Shown here: piece after piece, positions 43,175 to 53,986 of the stretch
Layout of the letters: each line of letters begins with the position of its first letter
How positions within the stretch are numbered: position 1 is the first letter of the stretch
From: Pontibacter lucknowensis
GTDB lineage: Bacteria > Bacteroidota > Bacteroidia > Cytophagales > Hymenobacteraceae
NCBI RefSeq assembly: GCF_900156415.1
Contig: NZ_FTNM01000001.1
Location: 124,001-188,000 of the forward strand
Direction of reading: 5' to 3'
Length of the DNA: 64,000 nucleotides
Position numbers and translations under genes: made by a program
Notes under the pieces: model-generated
What the model saw: the letters and a program-made list of their open reading frames with translations, nothing else
Database searches by the model: none
Told to the model about the DNA's origin: nothing

Positions 43175-43954
43175 GTTGGCTGGCTCCTTCTTGAAAAGAC
43201 CATAAATCGTCGATCCTGAGCCAGTCATGGAAGCATAGTCTGCGCCTGCGTTGTACAGTTGTTGCTTTATACCTGCCAACTCCGGATAGCTTGGGAAAAG
43301 CGCTTCTTCAAAATCATTTTTGAGTACTTCTTTCCATACCCCCACATCCTGCTTCAGGAACATCTCTATGCCGCAGCTCGGCTTTTTCGGGACGATGTTG
43401 CCGTAAGCCTCGGCAGTAGTAATGTGTATACCAGGGTAGACCAACACACAGGTATAGCCATCCAGGTTTACGGATGTCGGCTTAAACACATCCCCTTTCT
43501 CTACTGCCACTACAGGCTCGTTCCGGATAAAGAAGGCACAGTCGCTCCCAAGTTGGCGAGCGTAATCTTCCAGCTTTTCAGGAGTCAGGTTAAGTTCGAA
43601 AAGGGAATTGAGCTGCTTCAGGGTAAAGGCCGCATCGGAGGAGCCGCCTCCAAGGCCCGCTCCCATCGGAATGACCTTGTGCAGGTGCATGTGCACCGGT
43701 GGTAACTGAAAGCCCTGCTGCAGCAGTTTATAGGCCTTCAGACACAGATTGCTGTCGGGATTGCCAGGCACAGGCAGTCCGCTCATGGTGAACGTCAGTT
43801 CGTCTGCCTGTACAATCTCCAGTGCATCGCACCATCCCATAGGGTAGAAGCACGACTCCAGGTTATGAAATCCGTCAGGGCGCTTCTCCGTGACCAGCAA
43901 GCCCAGGTTTATTTTAGCATTCGGAAAATCCAGCATAGATATGGTCTTGATCAT
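43130..43954 (-). CDS. ispE: 4-diphosphocytidyl-2-C-methyl-D-erythritol kinase
   Basis: IspE phosphorylates CDP-ME in the MEP isoprenoid pathway. The 274-residue GHMP kinase has substrate loop FPNAKINLGLLVTEKRPDGF, the ATP loop PMGAGLGGGSSDAAFTL near 95 and the C-terminal GSGSTIYGLF motif. It converges on the DMT gene with a 45 bp 3' overlap. The start used is the ATG at 43954; one five codons in is also possible (MLDFPNAKI). Confidence 0.94.
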   Translation of the reverse strand: MIKTISMLDFPNAKINLGLLVTEKRPDGFHNLESCFYPMGWCDALEIVQADELTFTMSGLPVPGNPDSNLCLKAYKLLQQGFQLPPVHMHLHKVIPMGAGLGGGSSDAAFTLKQLNSLFELNLTPEKLEDYARQLGSDCAFFIRNEPVVAVEKGDVFKPTSVNLDGYTCVLVYPGIHITTAEAYGNIVPKKPSCGIEMFLKQDVGVWKEVLKNDFEEALFPSYPELAGIKQQLYNAGADYASMTGSGSTIYGLFKKEPANLVFPGHYLLWKGLL

Positions 43955-44039
43955 GTAAGGAGCTCGTCTCAGGATATACTTGTGCTTTTAGGCTCAGGTA
44001 TACTTCCTTCCAGACTTTCTGACTCTTAAGCTCCCAAAC

Positions 44040-45173
44040 TCATTTCGTTTTCTCCAGCGCCTGCGCCAGGTCAGCCAGCAATTCTACGGTTTCCTCTATA
44101 CCTACCGACAGACGAATAACCCCAAGCGTGATGCCCAGTTTCTGCTGTTGCTCTGGGTTGAGGCTGCGGTGTGAGGTACGGAGTGGGTGGGATATGGAGC
44201 TGCTCACACCTGCCAGCGATGGGGCAAACGGAATATGCTGCAGCGCCTTCATGAAACTGTTAACTGTTTCCAGATCATCTTCGAGGCGGAAAGAAAGCAT
44301 TCCTCCGAACATACCGCACCCCTGCGCCTTGGACAGTTTGTGTTGCGGGTGCTGCGGTAGCCCCGGATACCATACCTGTTTCACCTTAGGGTGGCGGCTC
44401 AAAAACTCGGCTACTGCCAGCGCATTGAAGCAGTGCTGTTTCATGCGCACCTGCAGCGTTTTAAGACCACGTGCAGCCAGCCAGCTCTCAAAAGGGCTTA
44501 GGTTAAGGCCGTACACCCGCATGATCTGTTTACTGCGCTCCATGTCTTCTGCTTTGGCTGCTACCACAGTGCCCGCTGTCACGTCGCTGTGTCCTGACAG
44601 GTATTTGGTCACGCTATGAATCACCATGTCAGCACCGAGGTGCAGGGGCTTGGTGATGACCGGAGTGGCGAAAGTATTGTCGATTAGCAGCTTGATACCG
44701 GTGCGTTTGGTTTCGGCTGAGAGGCGCTGCAGGTCTACCACCTGTAGAAGCGGATTGCTCATAGTCTCAGCTAACAACAGCTTTGTATTTTCCTTTACAT
44801 GCCCATCCAAGGTGTAGAGCTCCTGGCTCGGCACATAACTTACTGCTATCCCCATGCGGGTCAGTTCCTGCGACAGCAGGGCCGCTGAACCGCCGTAGAT
44901 CTCCTCTGCGCACAGCAGGTGGTCGCCTGACTGACAATACGTAAGTACTGCCGTAAGTATAGCTGACATACCTGAGGATGTAGCTACTGCGCCCTCCCCT
45001 TCTTCCAGTTTGTTCACCTCCTCGGCCAGTTCATCAGAGTTGGGGTTCCCGTACCGGGAGTACATATACTTTTGGTCCGGCTGCTCAAAGTATAGCTCCA
45101 GGTCGTTCAAGTCTTCAAACGTGAAGACCGAAGTCTGGTAGATGGGCGTGGTTTTGGGGTGAATCTGTGCCAT
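44040..45173 (-). CDS. Trans-sulfuration PLP enzyme (cystathionine gamma-synthase/lyase family)
   Basis: The 377-residue fold-type I enzyme has YSRYGNPNSDELAEEV, ATSSGMSAI, IDNTFATPVITKPL and the PLP lysine in HSVTKYLSGHSDVTAGT near 197, followed by RGLKTLQVRM and C-terminal HRSLNPEQQQKLGIT. These are the Cys/Met metabolism family motifs. Synthase, gamma-lyase and methionine lyase cannot be told apart from this alone, so no symbol is given. Two iterated words lie near the ends, one at 45177 directly before the start. Confidence 0.9.
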   Translation of the reverse strand: MAQIHPKTTPIYQTSVFTFEDLNDLELYFEQPDQKYMYSRYGNPNSDELAEEVNKLEEGEGAVATSSGMSAILTAVLTYCQSGDHLLCAEEIYGGSAALLSQELTRMGIAVSYVPSQELYTLDGHVKENTKLLLAETMSNPLLQVVDLQRLSAETKRTGIKLLIDNTFATPVITKPLHLGADMVIHSVTKYLSGHSDVTAGTVVAAKAEDMERSKQIMRVYGLNLSPFESWLAARGLKTLQVRMKQHCFNALAVAEFLSRHPKVKQVWYPGLPQHPQHKLSKAQGCGMFGGMLSFRLEDDLETVNSFMKALQHIPFAPSLAGVSSSISHPLRTSHRSLNPEQQQKLGITLGVIRLSVGIEETVELLADLAQALEKTK

Positions 45174-45318
45174 GGTCAGGTATAGCGTATTTCTTCGTTA
45201 AAGATAGGCAGGTTTTGGAAATAGACCGGCAAACCTGTTTATTTTTGAGGTGAGACAACGTGTTTACTTTCACCCAAGGCTGTCGGTCCCGTATAGCCAA
45301 TAAGTTTCGAGAACAAAA

Positions 45319-46386
45319 ATGACACACCCTGTACCTGACGATAACAGACATTACCGCAGCCTGATCATCCGCCATATACAGGAGGAGGTGCCCGGCGTGA
45401 AGACCTTTGTGCTGGAGCCTGAGGATGGCAAGCCTCTTCCTTACAAAGCCGGCCAATACCTCACCCTGGTGCACCACAGCACGCACGGTGAAGTCCGTCG
45501 CTCCTACTCCATCACCTCCTCCCCTGCGCTGCAGGAGCCGCTTACCATCGGCGTCAAGCGCATTGAGAACGGCCTGTTCTCGCGTATGCTCATCGACAAT
45601 GCCCGTGTCGGCGATAAGTTGATCACAACTGGGGCAGCTGGTCTGTTTACCTTGCCCGAAGAGAGCACAGAGTATAAGCAGCTTTTCTTCCTGGCAGCCG
45701 GCAGCGGCATCACACCCATTTATTCACTGCTCAAGACGCTGCTGCACGCCCGCCCGGATCTCTCGGCTGTGCTGTTTTACAGCAATAGCTTCCCGGAGAA
45801 AGCCATGTTCCTGAAGCCTCTCCAGCAGTTGACTACTGACTTCCCGGACAGGTTTCATACGGAGTTTCTGTTCAGCAATTCCCCAGACCTGAGCCGGGCA
45901 CGATTGCACAAAGACCTGCTTCAGCGTTTTATAAGCTCACTTTCCAGGGTGCCGCATGGTGAGCTGCTTTTCTACATCTGTGGACCCGACAACTACATGC
46001 GCCTGATGTCTTTTGCGCTGCGTCAGTTCGGCATACCGGAGAGCAACATCCGCAAAGAGATTTTCAACACTGACATCCGAAAACCTGCCAAACTGATGCC
46101 ACCTGACACGGCTGCCCATAATGTCACCCTGCATATCGGCGGCGGCACGCACCAGATCATTTCGCGCTATCCTAACAACATCCTCCAGAGTGCCCGTCAG
46201 GCTGGCATTCCCATGCCCTACAGCTGCGAAACCGGAAAGTGCGGTAGTTGCCTGGCCAGGGTGCTGAAGGGCAAGGTATGGATGTCGTACAACGAGGTAC
46301 TCACGGAGCGGGACATCGAAAAAGGAATGACACTCACTTGTGTAGCCTTTCCGGTAGGCGGAGATGTAGAGCTGGAAATCATGTAG
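45319..46386 (+). CDS. Flavin/2Fe-2S reductase, PaaE-like
   Basis: The 355-residue protein is an electron-transfer chain in one polypeptide. An FAD-binding domain has RRSYSITSSP near 60; an NAD(P)-binding domain has LAAGSGITPIYSLLK near 135 and FYICGPDNYMRLM; the C-terminal plant-type ferredoxin domain has the cluster CETGKCGSC (three Cys) and the fourth Cys in TLTCVAFP. This order (FNR-like then ferredoxin) matches PaaE and related oxygenase reductases. No oxygenase partner is encoded nearby, so its acceptor is unknown. Confidence 0.9.
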   Translation: MTHPVPDDNRHYRSLIIRHIQEEVPGVKTFVLEPEDGKPLPYKAGQYLTLVHHSTHGEVRRSYSITSSPALQEPLTIGVKRIENGLFSRMLIDNARVGDKLITTGAAGLFTLPEESTEYKQLFFLAAGSGITPIYSLLKTLLHARPDLSAVLFYSNSFPEKAMFLKPLQQLTTDFPDRFHTEFLFSNSPDLSRARLHKDLLQRFISSLSRVPHGELLFYICGPDNYMRLMSFALRQFGIPESNIRKEIFNTDIRKPAKLMPPDTAAHNVTLHIGGGTHQIISRYPNNILQSARQAGIPMPYSCETGKCGSCLARVLKGKVWMSYNEVLTERDIEKGMTLTCVAFPVGGDVELEIM

Positions 46387-46597
46387 CTAAACTTTCCTGA
46401 ATTCTACAATATCTTCTAAAAAGTGTAGTTTGTTTCATAAATCGAATTAAGATTTAACTATATTTAGACAGGCTTAGTCTGCTTGCCTTATACTGCTTTC
46501 GATTCAGAACCTGAAACATCATTAGGTAAAAAAACCTGGCAAATAGGCATCACAGGCTGGTTTATTCTCAAAACAGCATCAAACAACTGCACAAATA

Positions 46598-46942
46598 ATG
46601 AAAACAATCACCGCTATTGCCGGCCTGGTGCTCTTATCCTTGTCAGCACAGGCACAGGATTTAAACCGTCCACAGCTCCGCTTGAAACCACTCAATAACC
46701 AACTTGAGTTAGATTACCTGGGTAAAGACTCCTCCACGAGCAAGCTCAATTCACTTGAGAAGCCAGGCAGCAGGTATAGCCTGTTTCCAAAGTCTACTCC
46801 CCAAAGCGCTGCCACAGCAAAAGACAGTGCCCCACAGTTCACCATGCCTATTCTGGTGCCTGACTCCACTATTCAGTTTCATATACTGGCCCTGAAACCC
46901 GACTCCACGGTAGCCTTCCCGATGCCTGTCAGAAAACCATAA
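46598..46942 (+). CDS. Short secreted protein of unknown function
   Basis: The 114-residue product has a signal peptide (MKTITAIAGLVLLSLSAQAQ). The mature part is rich in Ser, Pro, Lys and Asp with repeated PDST phrases (LVPDSTIQF, LKPDSTVAF), suggesting an extended or disordered periplasmic or surface protein. I recognise no family. It lies 15 bp upstream of a secreted serine hydrolase and may share its message. The 211 bp before it hold no clear gene. Confidence 0.6.
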   Translation: MKTITAIAGLVLLSLSAQAQDLNRPQLRLKPLNNQLELDYLGKDSSTSKLNSLEKPGSRYSLFPKSTPQSAATAKDSAPQFTMPILVPDSTIQFHILALKPDSTVAFPMPVRKP

Positions 46943-46960
46943 CTACATTAGCCGACTTTG

Positions 46961-48574
46961 ATGATCATGAAAAAATCTACACCGATACTTTTTGTCTTTG
47001 CGCTCCTTTGGCTGAGCTCAGTTCTTCCCCTCCGCGCACAGTCTATTTCTTCACAGGACATCGATCAGGTGGTGGAACGGGCCATGACCGCCTTTCGGGT
47101 GCCAGGTATAGCCGTAGCTGTGGTAAAGGATGGCAAAGTAGTGCACATGAAGGGCTACGGCGTAAACTCGATCAGCACCGGCGAAAAAACAAACGAGCAT
47201 ACCTTGTTCGGTGTAGCATCCAACACTAAGGCCTTCACGGCGGCATCACTGGGTTTGCTGGTCGAAGAAGGCAAGATCAAATGGGACGATAAAGTGGTGA
47301 AGTATATACCAGAGTTCCGACTTTACAACGACTACGTGACAGAGGAGTTTACCATCCGGGACCTCCTCACCCACCGCAGCGGACTGGGCCTTGGAGCTGG
47401 CGACCTGATGATGTTCCCCGACGGCAACGACTTCACCGTGAACGACCTGATCCGCAACATACAATACCTGAGACCGGTATCCGATTTCAGGTCAAAGTAT
47501 GACTATGACAACCTGCTTTACATCATAGCCGGAGAGGTAGTGGCTCGCGTGACAGGCAACAGCTGGTCAGAGTTTACGGAGAAGCGCATATTGCAGCCAC
47601 TAGGTATGGCCCGCAGTGCAGCCAGCTACGAAAGGCTCCTCGGCCTGAGCAATACCATCGAAGCCCATGCTGTGGTGGAAGGTAAGTTAAAAATAATTGA
47701 CCGCTACAACCTGCCCTTTGGTGCCGCTGCCGGGGGTATGTACACCAGCGTGCATGACCTGAGCAAGTGGCTGATCATGCTGATGAACGATGGCAGGTAT
47801 GGTAACGACCTCAAGCAGCGACTGCTCACACAAAAGGTAATCCGGGAGCAGTGGACGCCGCAAACCATTATACCTTACCATGGCAAAAGCCCTTTTAACA
47901 CCCACTTCCGCTCTTACGGCCTGGGCTGGTTCCTGAGCGATGTTAAAGGACACAAAGAGGTAAGCCACACAGGCGGTCTGCCAGGTATGGTGAGCCAGGT
48001 AACCATGCTGCCGGAGCTCAATGTGGGCATCATCGTACTCACCAACCAGCAAAACGGGCAGGCTTTCCGCTCCATCACTAACACCATCAAGCAGGCTTAC
48101 CTGGGTATGGAAGCACATGATTGGGTAGCGGAGCTGAAGCAAGAAGAGGATGAGTACATGGCGGAAGCGACTGCATACACCGACAAGATCTGGGGAGATG
48201 TAAACAAGGTGCTGAAAGAGAAGAAATCAAAAGTAGCTTTTGACAGCTACGTAGGCACTTTCGAAGACAAGTGGTTCGGCCATGTGGAAATCTACAAGCA
48301 AAAGAACAAGCTGTACTTCAAATCACTCCGATCGCCGAGGCTGCAGGGTGAAATGCTCTACTACAAAGACAACACTTTTGTCGTGAAATGGACAGACCGT
48401 AGCTTCGAGGCCGATGCCTTTGTGGTGTATGTGCCCGACCAGGAAGGCAAGCTCTCTGGCATTAATATGAAAGCCGTCTCTCCGCTCACCGACTTCAGCT
48501 ATGACTTCCACGACCTGGACTTCAAAAGAGTACAGGTTGTGCCGCAAAGCTCAGCAGCTCCAGTAAAAAAATAG
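46961..48574 (+). CDS. Secreted serine hydrolase, beta-lactamase class C family, with DUF3471-like tail
   Basis: The product of about 537 residues has a signal peptide ending PLRAQ; the ATG at 46961 or 46967 is the start. The penicillin-binding fold has nucleophile motif SNTK near 86, Tyr motif YDYDN near 181 and HTGGLPG near 336. The C-terminal 130 residues (VAFDSYVGTFEDKWFGHVEI onward) form a lipocalin-like DUF3471 beta domain. Such proteins act as peptidases, esterases or amidases rather than true beta-lactamases. It is probably in an operon with the next gene. Confidence 0.9.
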   Translation: MIMKKSTPILFVFALLWLSSVLPLRAQSISSQDIDQVVERAMTAFRVPGIAVAVVKDGKVVHMKGYGVNSISTGEKTNEHTLFGVASNTKAFTAASLGLLVEEGKIKWDDKVVKYIPEFRLYNDYVTEEFTIRDLLTHRSGLGLGAGDLMMFPDGNDFTVNDLIRNIQYLRPVSDFRSKYDYDNLLYIIAGEVVARVTGNSWSEFTEKRILQPLGMARSAASYERLLGLSNTIEAHAVVEGKLKIIDRYNLPFGAAAGGMYTSVHDLSKWLIMLMNDGRYGNDLKQRLLTQKVIREQWTPQTIIPYHGKSPFNTHFRSYGLGWFLSDVKGHKEVSHTGGLPGMVSQVTMLPELNVGIIVLTNQQNGQAFRSITNTIKQAYLGMEAHDWVAELKQEEDEYMAEATAYTDKIWGDVNKVLKEKKSKVAFDSYVGTFEDKWFGHVEIYKQKNKLYFKSLRSPRLQGEMLYYKDNTFVVKWTDRSFEADAFVVYVPDQEGKLSGINMKAVSPLTDFSYDFHDLDFKRVQVVPQSSAAPVKK

Positions 48575-48604
48575 GGGCAGCTATACCTTATACCAGCTAT
48601 CACC

Positions 48605-49147
48605 ATGACCGGAAAAAGTGTTTACCTGACCATTGGAGCTGCCTTCCTGCTTTGCTCCCATACCTATGCACAAGAGCAGGCTATCACTGAAGCCCCAGAA
48701 AGCTTCCGGAAGAACGCTATACTTGCGACTGTTGGTACTGTTGGACTGATGGGTGCTTACAACCTGCACTACGAACGGATGCTACTGTCAAGCAAGAAGA
48801 GTTCGCTACAGGGTTTGTGGGCAAAAGCTGGAATTGGTGGCTGGGGTGTCTGGTCATCGGGAGGACCCTACCAGTCGCTGATGCTTGGTACCATGACAGG
48901 AAAGAAGAATAGCCATTTTGAGCTCAATTTCGGGCTAGCCCGCATGGTCGATGAAAGTGCCTATGACAATGCAAGAGACATAAACGAATACCTTGGCGAG
49001 CCGCAGCCACCAAAATCAAATTACATCCATATCAGGGCTATTGGCACAGCGGGTTACAGGTTCCAAAAGCCTGCCAGCCGCTTCCTGTTCCGGTGTGGCG
49101 CCGGCTATCCTGAAACCTTATACCTTGGAATAGGTACAGCTTTTTGA
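48605..49147 (+). CDS. Secreted, probably outer-membrane beta-barrel protein
   Basis: The 180-residue product has a signal peptide ending HTYAQ. The rest alternates aromatic and polar residues in short strands (AYNLHYERMLL, WAKAGIGGWGVW, SHFELNFGLARM, IRAIGTAGYRFQ) and ends in GIGTAF with a terminal Phe, the hallmark of outer-membrane barrels. It is small, so perhaps an eight-stranded barrel. The function is unknown. It starts 30 bp after the serine hydrolase. Confidence 0.65.
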   Translation: MTGKSVYLTIGAAFLLCSHTYAQEQAITEAPESFRKNAILATVGTVGLMGAYNLHYERMLLSSKKSSLQGLWAKAGIGGWGVWSSGGPYQSLMLGTMTGKKNSHFELNFGLARMVDESAYDNARDINEYLGEPQPPKSNYIHIRAIGTAGYRFQKPASRFLFRCGAGYPETLYLGIGTAF

Positions 49148-49187
49148 TTAAGCGGGCAATATCTCTACTGTGCCCCGAAGAAACCAA

Positions 49188-49222
49188 AAGCCCCTTCTGC
49201 TCTTGTCGAACAGAAGGGGCTT
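49188..49222. terminator. Bidirectional terminator between barrel gene and atpC
   Basis: AAGCCCCTTCTG and CAGAAGGGGCTT form a perfect 12 bp stem with an 11-base loop between convergent genes. Confidence 0.88.
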
Positions 49223-49246
49223 CTTTATGTTTTAGCGGGTGCTGTA

Positions 49247-49492
49247 CTATTCGCTTACTGACTCAGCCAGTACAATGATCTTGTTGTTCAGCACTTCTAC
49301 CACACCACCATCCACGTTGTAGAACGTTTGTCCTTGCGCGGTAGTGATACGGATTCTGCCATTTTCGAGGGTGCTGATAAGGGGAGCGTGCGAGTCCAGC
49401 ACTTCGAACGAGCCGTTGGTGCCTGGAAACTGAGCAGCCTCTACCTCACCGGCAAAAACCTTCTTATCTGGTGTGATTATCTCTAAATACAT
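49247..49492 (-). CDS. atpC: F1Fo ATP synthase epsilon subunit (short form)
   Basis: Epsilon links the gamma rotor to the c-ring. The 81-residue protein consists only of the N-terminal beta-sandwich (LEIITPDKKVFAGEVEAAQF, PGTNGSFEVLDSHAPLIS, NVDGGVVEVLNNKIIVLAE); the C-terminal helical hairpin that inhibits ATPase activity in E. coli is absent. Short epsilon subunits are usual in this phylum as I recall. It lies 94 bp after atpD, separated by a low-complexity hairpin; the other ATP synthase genes are not in the window. Confidence 0.94.
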   Translation of the reverse strand: MYLEIITPDKKVFAGEVEAAQFPGTNGSFEVLDSHAPLISTLENGRIRITTAQGQTFYNVDGGVVEVLNNKIIVLAESVSE

Positions 49493-49513
49493 CTTTATTA
49501 GTTAAGAGTTTAG

Positions 49514-49570
49514 AGTTAAGAGTTAAAAGTCACTGCTGGAAAACCAACCCTTAACTTTCAACTCTTAACT
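49514..49570. repeat. Low-complexity hairpin between atpD and atpC
   Basis: AGTTAAGAGTTAAAAGT (49514-49530) pairs with ACTTTCAACTCTTAACT (49554-49570) with one mismatch. It is built from GTTAAGAGTT units and could modulate the atpD to atpC ratio. Confidence 0.75.
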
Positions 49571-49586
49571 TTTAACTAATTATAAA

Positions 49587-51131
<1,545 letters not shown>

Positions 51132-51374
51132 TCAAGGCGCAAAACTAATGTATAAAAGGGACAATTCCACACAACACCCCAAAAAGTTTTAACTTACTCA
51201 AAATCAAATGGTAGCAGCCTGGGTACAAAACATAGCTGACCGCGTGTCAGTGAACTACCGCCTCCTCGCAATATTTTATACCAGGCCTTTAAACTTCCTG
51301 GCTAAGCCTTAGTCTATACCTACCGAGCGGCTTATACCTGTTCACCTGATCTATTCAACCAAACCAACCTTTTC

Positions 51375-53885
51375 ATGAAGAAAATTTACCTTCTCGCTAT
51401 GCTGCTGATAGCGGGCATCAGTGTACAGGCACAGCCGTCTGGTACGCCGACTAAGGGGAATTACCAGCTTGCTTCCCGCTTCTCACCCAAAAAGCTGGAG
51501 AAACTTATTTTCACCACTAACCTCGACCCGCACTGGCTCAAGAACTCCGACCGCTTCTGGTATGAGTACGAAACCAGCAATGGCAAGAACTGGTACATCG
51601 TAGATCCTGCCGCCAAGTCTAAAAAACTGCTTTTCGACAATGCTAAAGTAGCCTCTGCCGTGACCATGATCGTGCAGGACCCTTTTGATGCGCAGCACCT
51701 GCCTATTAAAAACCTGAAGTTCACTGAAGATGAAAAGAGTGTACAGTTTGAGATCAAGAGTTCGATCGACCAGGTGAAGAAAGACCGCCTCGACAAAAAA
51801 GCCGCTGACTCGCTGGAGAAAAAGACTTTTTACTTCCGCTATAACCTGGCTACCGGGCAGGTGGTGGAGCTGAAAGACTTTGAAAAGCCGAAGTCTAAGC
51901 CACGTTGGGCCTCTATCTCCCCTGACCAGCAAGTAGTGGTTTACGCCAAAGAGCACAACCTCTACTGGATGGATAAAGCGAACTATGAAAAGGCGCTGAA
52001 GAACGAGAAAGACTCCACCATTGTAGAGCACCAGCTCACCAAAGACGGCGTGGAGTACTATACCTATGGCGACTCTCGTGGCGAAACGAACGTGGAGCGC
52101 GAGAAGAACAAGAAGAACCGCAAGCCAGCCTTCATCCTGTGGTCACCGGACTCGAAGCAGTTTGCCATGGTTCGCACAGACGAGCGCAAGGTGAAAGACC
52201 TGTGGGTACTGCACCACACCGCTAATGGTCGCCCTGCACTGGAAACCTACAAGTACCAGATGCCAGGCGAGAAAGAAGCACCTAAAAGAGAGCTGCTGAT
52301 CTTCGACTTTGCCAACAAAACGCAGAAACGCATCAACACGGCAGCCTTCAAAGACCAGGAATTGTCGCTGTGGCCTGCTCCTGCCCTGCAGAAGCAGCGT
52401 GACGATGAGCACCGCCCCAACCTGTGGCACGGCACCAAAGACAAGCTATACTTTACTAGAACCAGCCGCGACCTGAAAAAGATCGACGTATGTGAGCTGG
52501 ACATCGCTTCAGGCAAGGTAACGCCTGTTATCGAAGAGCGCTTCAATACTTACATCGACATGAACCGCATCGGCTTGGTAAAGGGTGGCAACGAGATCAT
52601 CCATTGGTCTGAGCGTGATGGCTGGGGACACTTCTATCTTTATGATGGCAAAGGCAACCTGAAAAACCGCATCACGAGCGGTTCTTTCCATGCAGAGGAC
52701 CTGGTAGGTATAGACGAGAAAAACCGCGTGCTTTACTTCACAGCCAATGGTCGTGAAAACGGCGAAGACCCTTACCTGATGCACCTCTACCGCATCAATT
52801 TCGACGGCAGCGGCATGACACTTCTCAACAAAGGCAACTTTGACAACAGCATCAGTCTGAACGACGACAACACCTATTTTGTGAACACGGCTTCGCGCGT
52901 GAATACCGTACCTGTATCAGCGCTGTACGACACGAAAGGCCGCAAGGTGATGGATCTGGAGAAAGCCGACCTGAGCCGCCTGATGACAACTGGCTACAAA
53001 TTCCCGGAGCCGTTCATGGTGAAGGCAGATGATGGCATTACCGACATTTATGGTGTGATGTACAAGCCATTTGACTTTGACTCAACCAAGACCTACCCGA
53101 TTATCGCTTACGTATACCCAGGCCCGCAGACAGAGGCCGTGAACAAGTCATTCGGCCGCAGCATGGACCGCATCGACCGCCTGGCGCAGCTGGGCTTTGT
53201 GGTAGTCACTGTAGGTAACCGCGGTGGTCATCCGGCCCGCTCTAAGTGGTACCACACCTTCGGCTACGGCAACCTGCGTGACTACGGTCTGGCTGACAAG
53301 AAAGCCGCTATTGAGCAGTTGGGCGACCGCCACCGTTTCATCGACATCGACCGTGTAGGTATAACTGGTCACTCCGGTGGTGGCTTTATGTCTACGGCGG
53401 CTATGCTGGTATACCCTGACTTCTTTAAAGTAGCGGTATCGGGAGCAGGTAACCACGAAAACAACATCTACAACCGCTGGTGGAGTGAAAAGCACCACGG
53501 CGTGAAAGAGGTGGTTTCGCCTAAAGGTGACACGACCTTCGTGTATGCCATCGAGAAAAACCCGGACCTGGCTCAAAACCTGAAGGGACACCTGATGCTG
53601 GCAACTGGCGACGTGGACAACAATGTGCACCCTGCAGGCACCATCCGTATGGCCAATGCGCTGATCAAAGCCAACAAGCGCTTCGATTTTGTGCTGCTGC
53701 CAGGCCAACGCCACGGCTTCGGCGACATGACCGAGTATTTCTTCTGGATGATGGGAGACTACTTCACCAAGCACCTGTTAGGCGACTTCTCGCAGCCAGT
53801 AGATATCAAGGAGATTAACCGTGAGATTGAAAACGTGGGCAACAAGCGACGAAATGGATTTCTAGCAGCCCCTGACGAAGAGTAG
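51375..53885 (+). CDS. Secreted S9-family (DPP IV-like) peptidase
   Basis: The 836-residue exported peptidase has a signal peptide ending VQAQP, an N-terminal beta-propeller (about 40-520) and a C-terminal alpha/beta hydrolase domain. The triad is Ser in ITGHSGGGFMS near 665, Asp in GDVDNNVHP near 745 and His in GQRHGFGDM near 778. The propeller carries DPP IV-type phrases such as LYFTRTSRDLKKIDV. It would cleave short peptides, often after proline. Two upstream iterated words lie in the 282 bp leader gap (51314, 51334), which otherwise shows nothing clear. Confidence 0.93.
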   Translation: MKKIYLLAMLLIAGISVQAQPSGTPTKGNYQLASRFSPKKLEKLIFTTNLDPHWLKNSDRFWYEYETSNGKNWYIVDPAAKSKKLLFDNAKVASAVTMIVQDPFDAQHLPIKNLKFTEDEKSVQFEIKSSIDQVKKDRLDKKAADSLEKKTFYFRYNLATGQVVELKDFEKPKSKPRWASISPDQQVVVYAKEHNLYWMDKANYEKALKNEKDSTIVEHQLTKDGVEYYTYGDSRGETNVEREKNKKNRKPAFILWSPDSKQFAMVRTDERKVKDLWVLHHTANGRPALETYKYQMPGEKEAPKRELLIFDFANKTQKRINTAAFKDQELSLWPAPALQKQRDDEHRPNLWHGTKDKLYFTRTSRDLKKIDVCELDIASGKVTPVIEERFNTYIDMNRIGLVKGGNEIIHWSERDGWGHFYLYDGKGNLKNRITSGSFHAEDLVGIDEKNRVLYFTANGRENGEDPYLMHLYRINFDGSGMTLLNKGNFDNSISLNDDNTYFVNTASRVNTVPVSALYDTKGRKVMDLEKADLSRLMTTGYKFPEPFMVKADDGITDIYGVMYKPFDFDSTKTYPIIAYVYPGPQTEAVNKSFGRSMDRIDRLAQLGFVVVTVGNRGGHPARSKWYHTFGYGNLRDYGLADKKAAIEQLGDRHRFIDIDRVGITGHSGGGFMSTAAMLVYPDFFKVAVSGAGNHENNIYNRWWSEKHHGVKEVVSPKGDTTFVYAIEKNPDLAQNLKGHLMLATGDVDNNVHPAGTIRMANALIKANKRFDFVLLPGQRHGFGDMTEYFFWMMGDYFTKHLLGDFSQPVDIKEINREIENVGNKRRNGFLAAPDEE

Positions 53886-53906
53886 AGCACAAACCCTGAA
53901 ACACAG

Positions 53907-53942
53907 AACAGCCGCAGCGAGATGATTCTCACTGCGGCTGTT
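53907..53942 (+). terminator. Terminator of the S9 peptidase gene
   Basis: AACAGCCGCAG pairs with CTGCGGCTGTT around a 14-base loop, followed by TCTTTAT. Confidence 0.82.
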
Positions 53943-53986
53943 TCTTTATAAAGCTATACCTGCGACAGGTACAGCCTTATACCTGA

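Noticed and set aside
45177..45318. SAM-type riboswitch before the trans-sulfuration gene
   Set aside because: The 145 bp leader shared with the divergent reductase gene shows no conserved SAM-riboswitch core.
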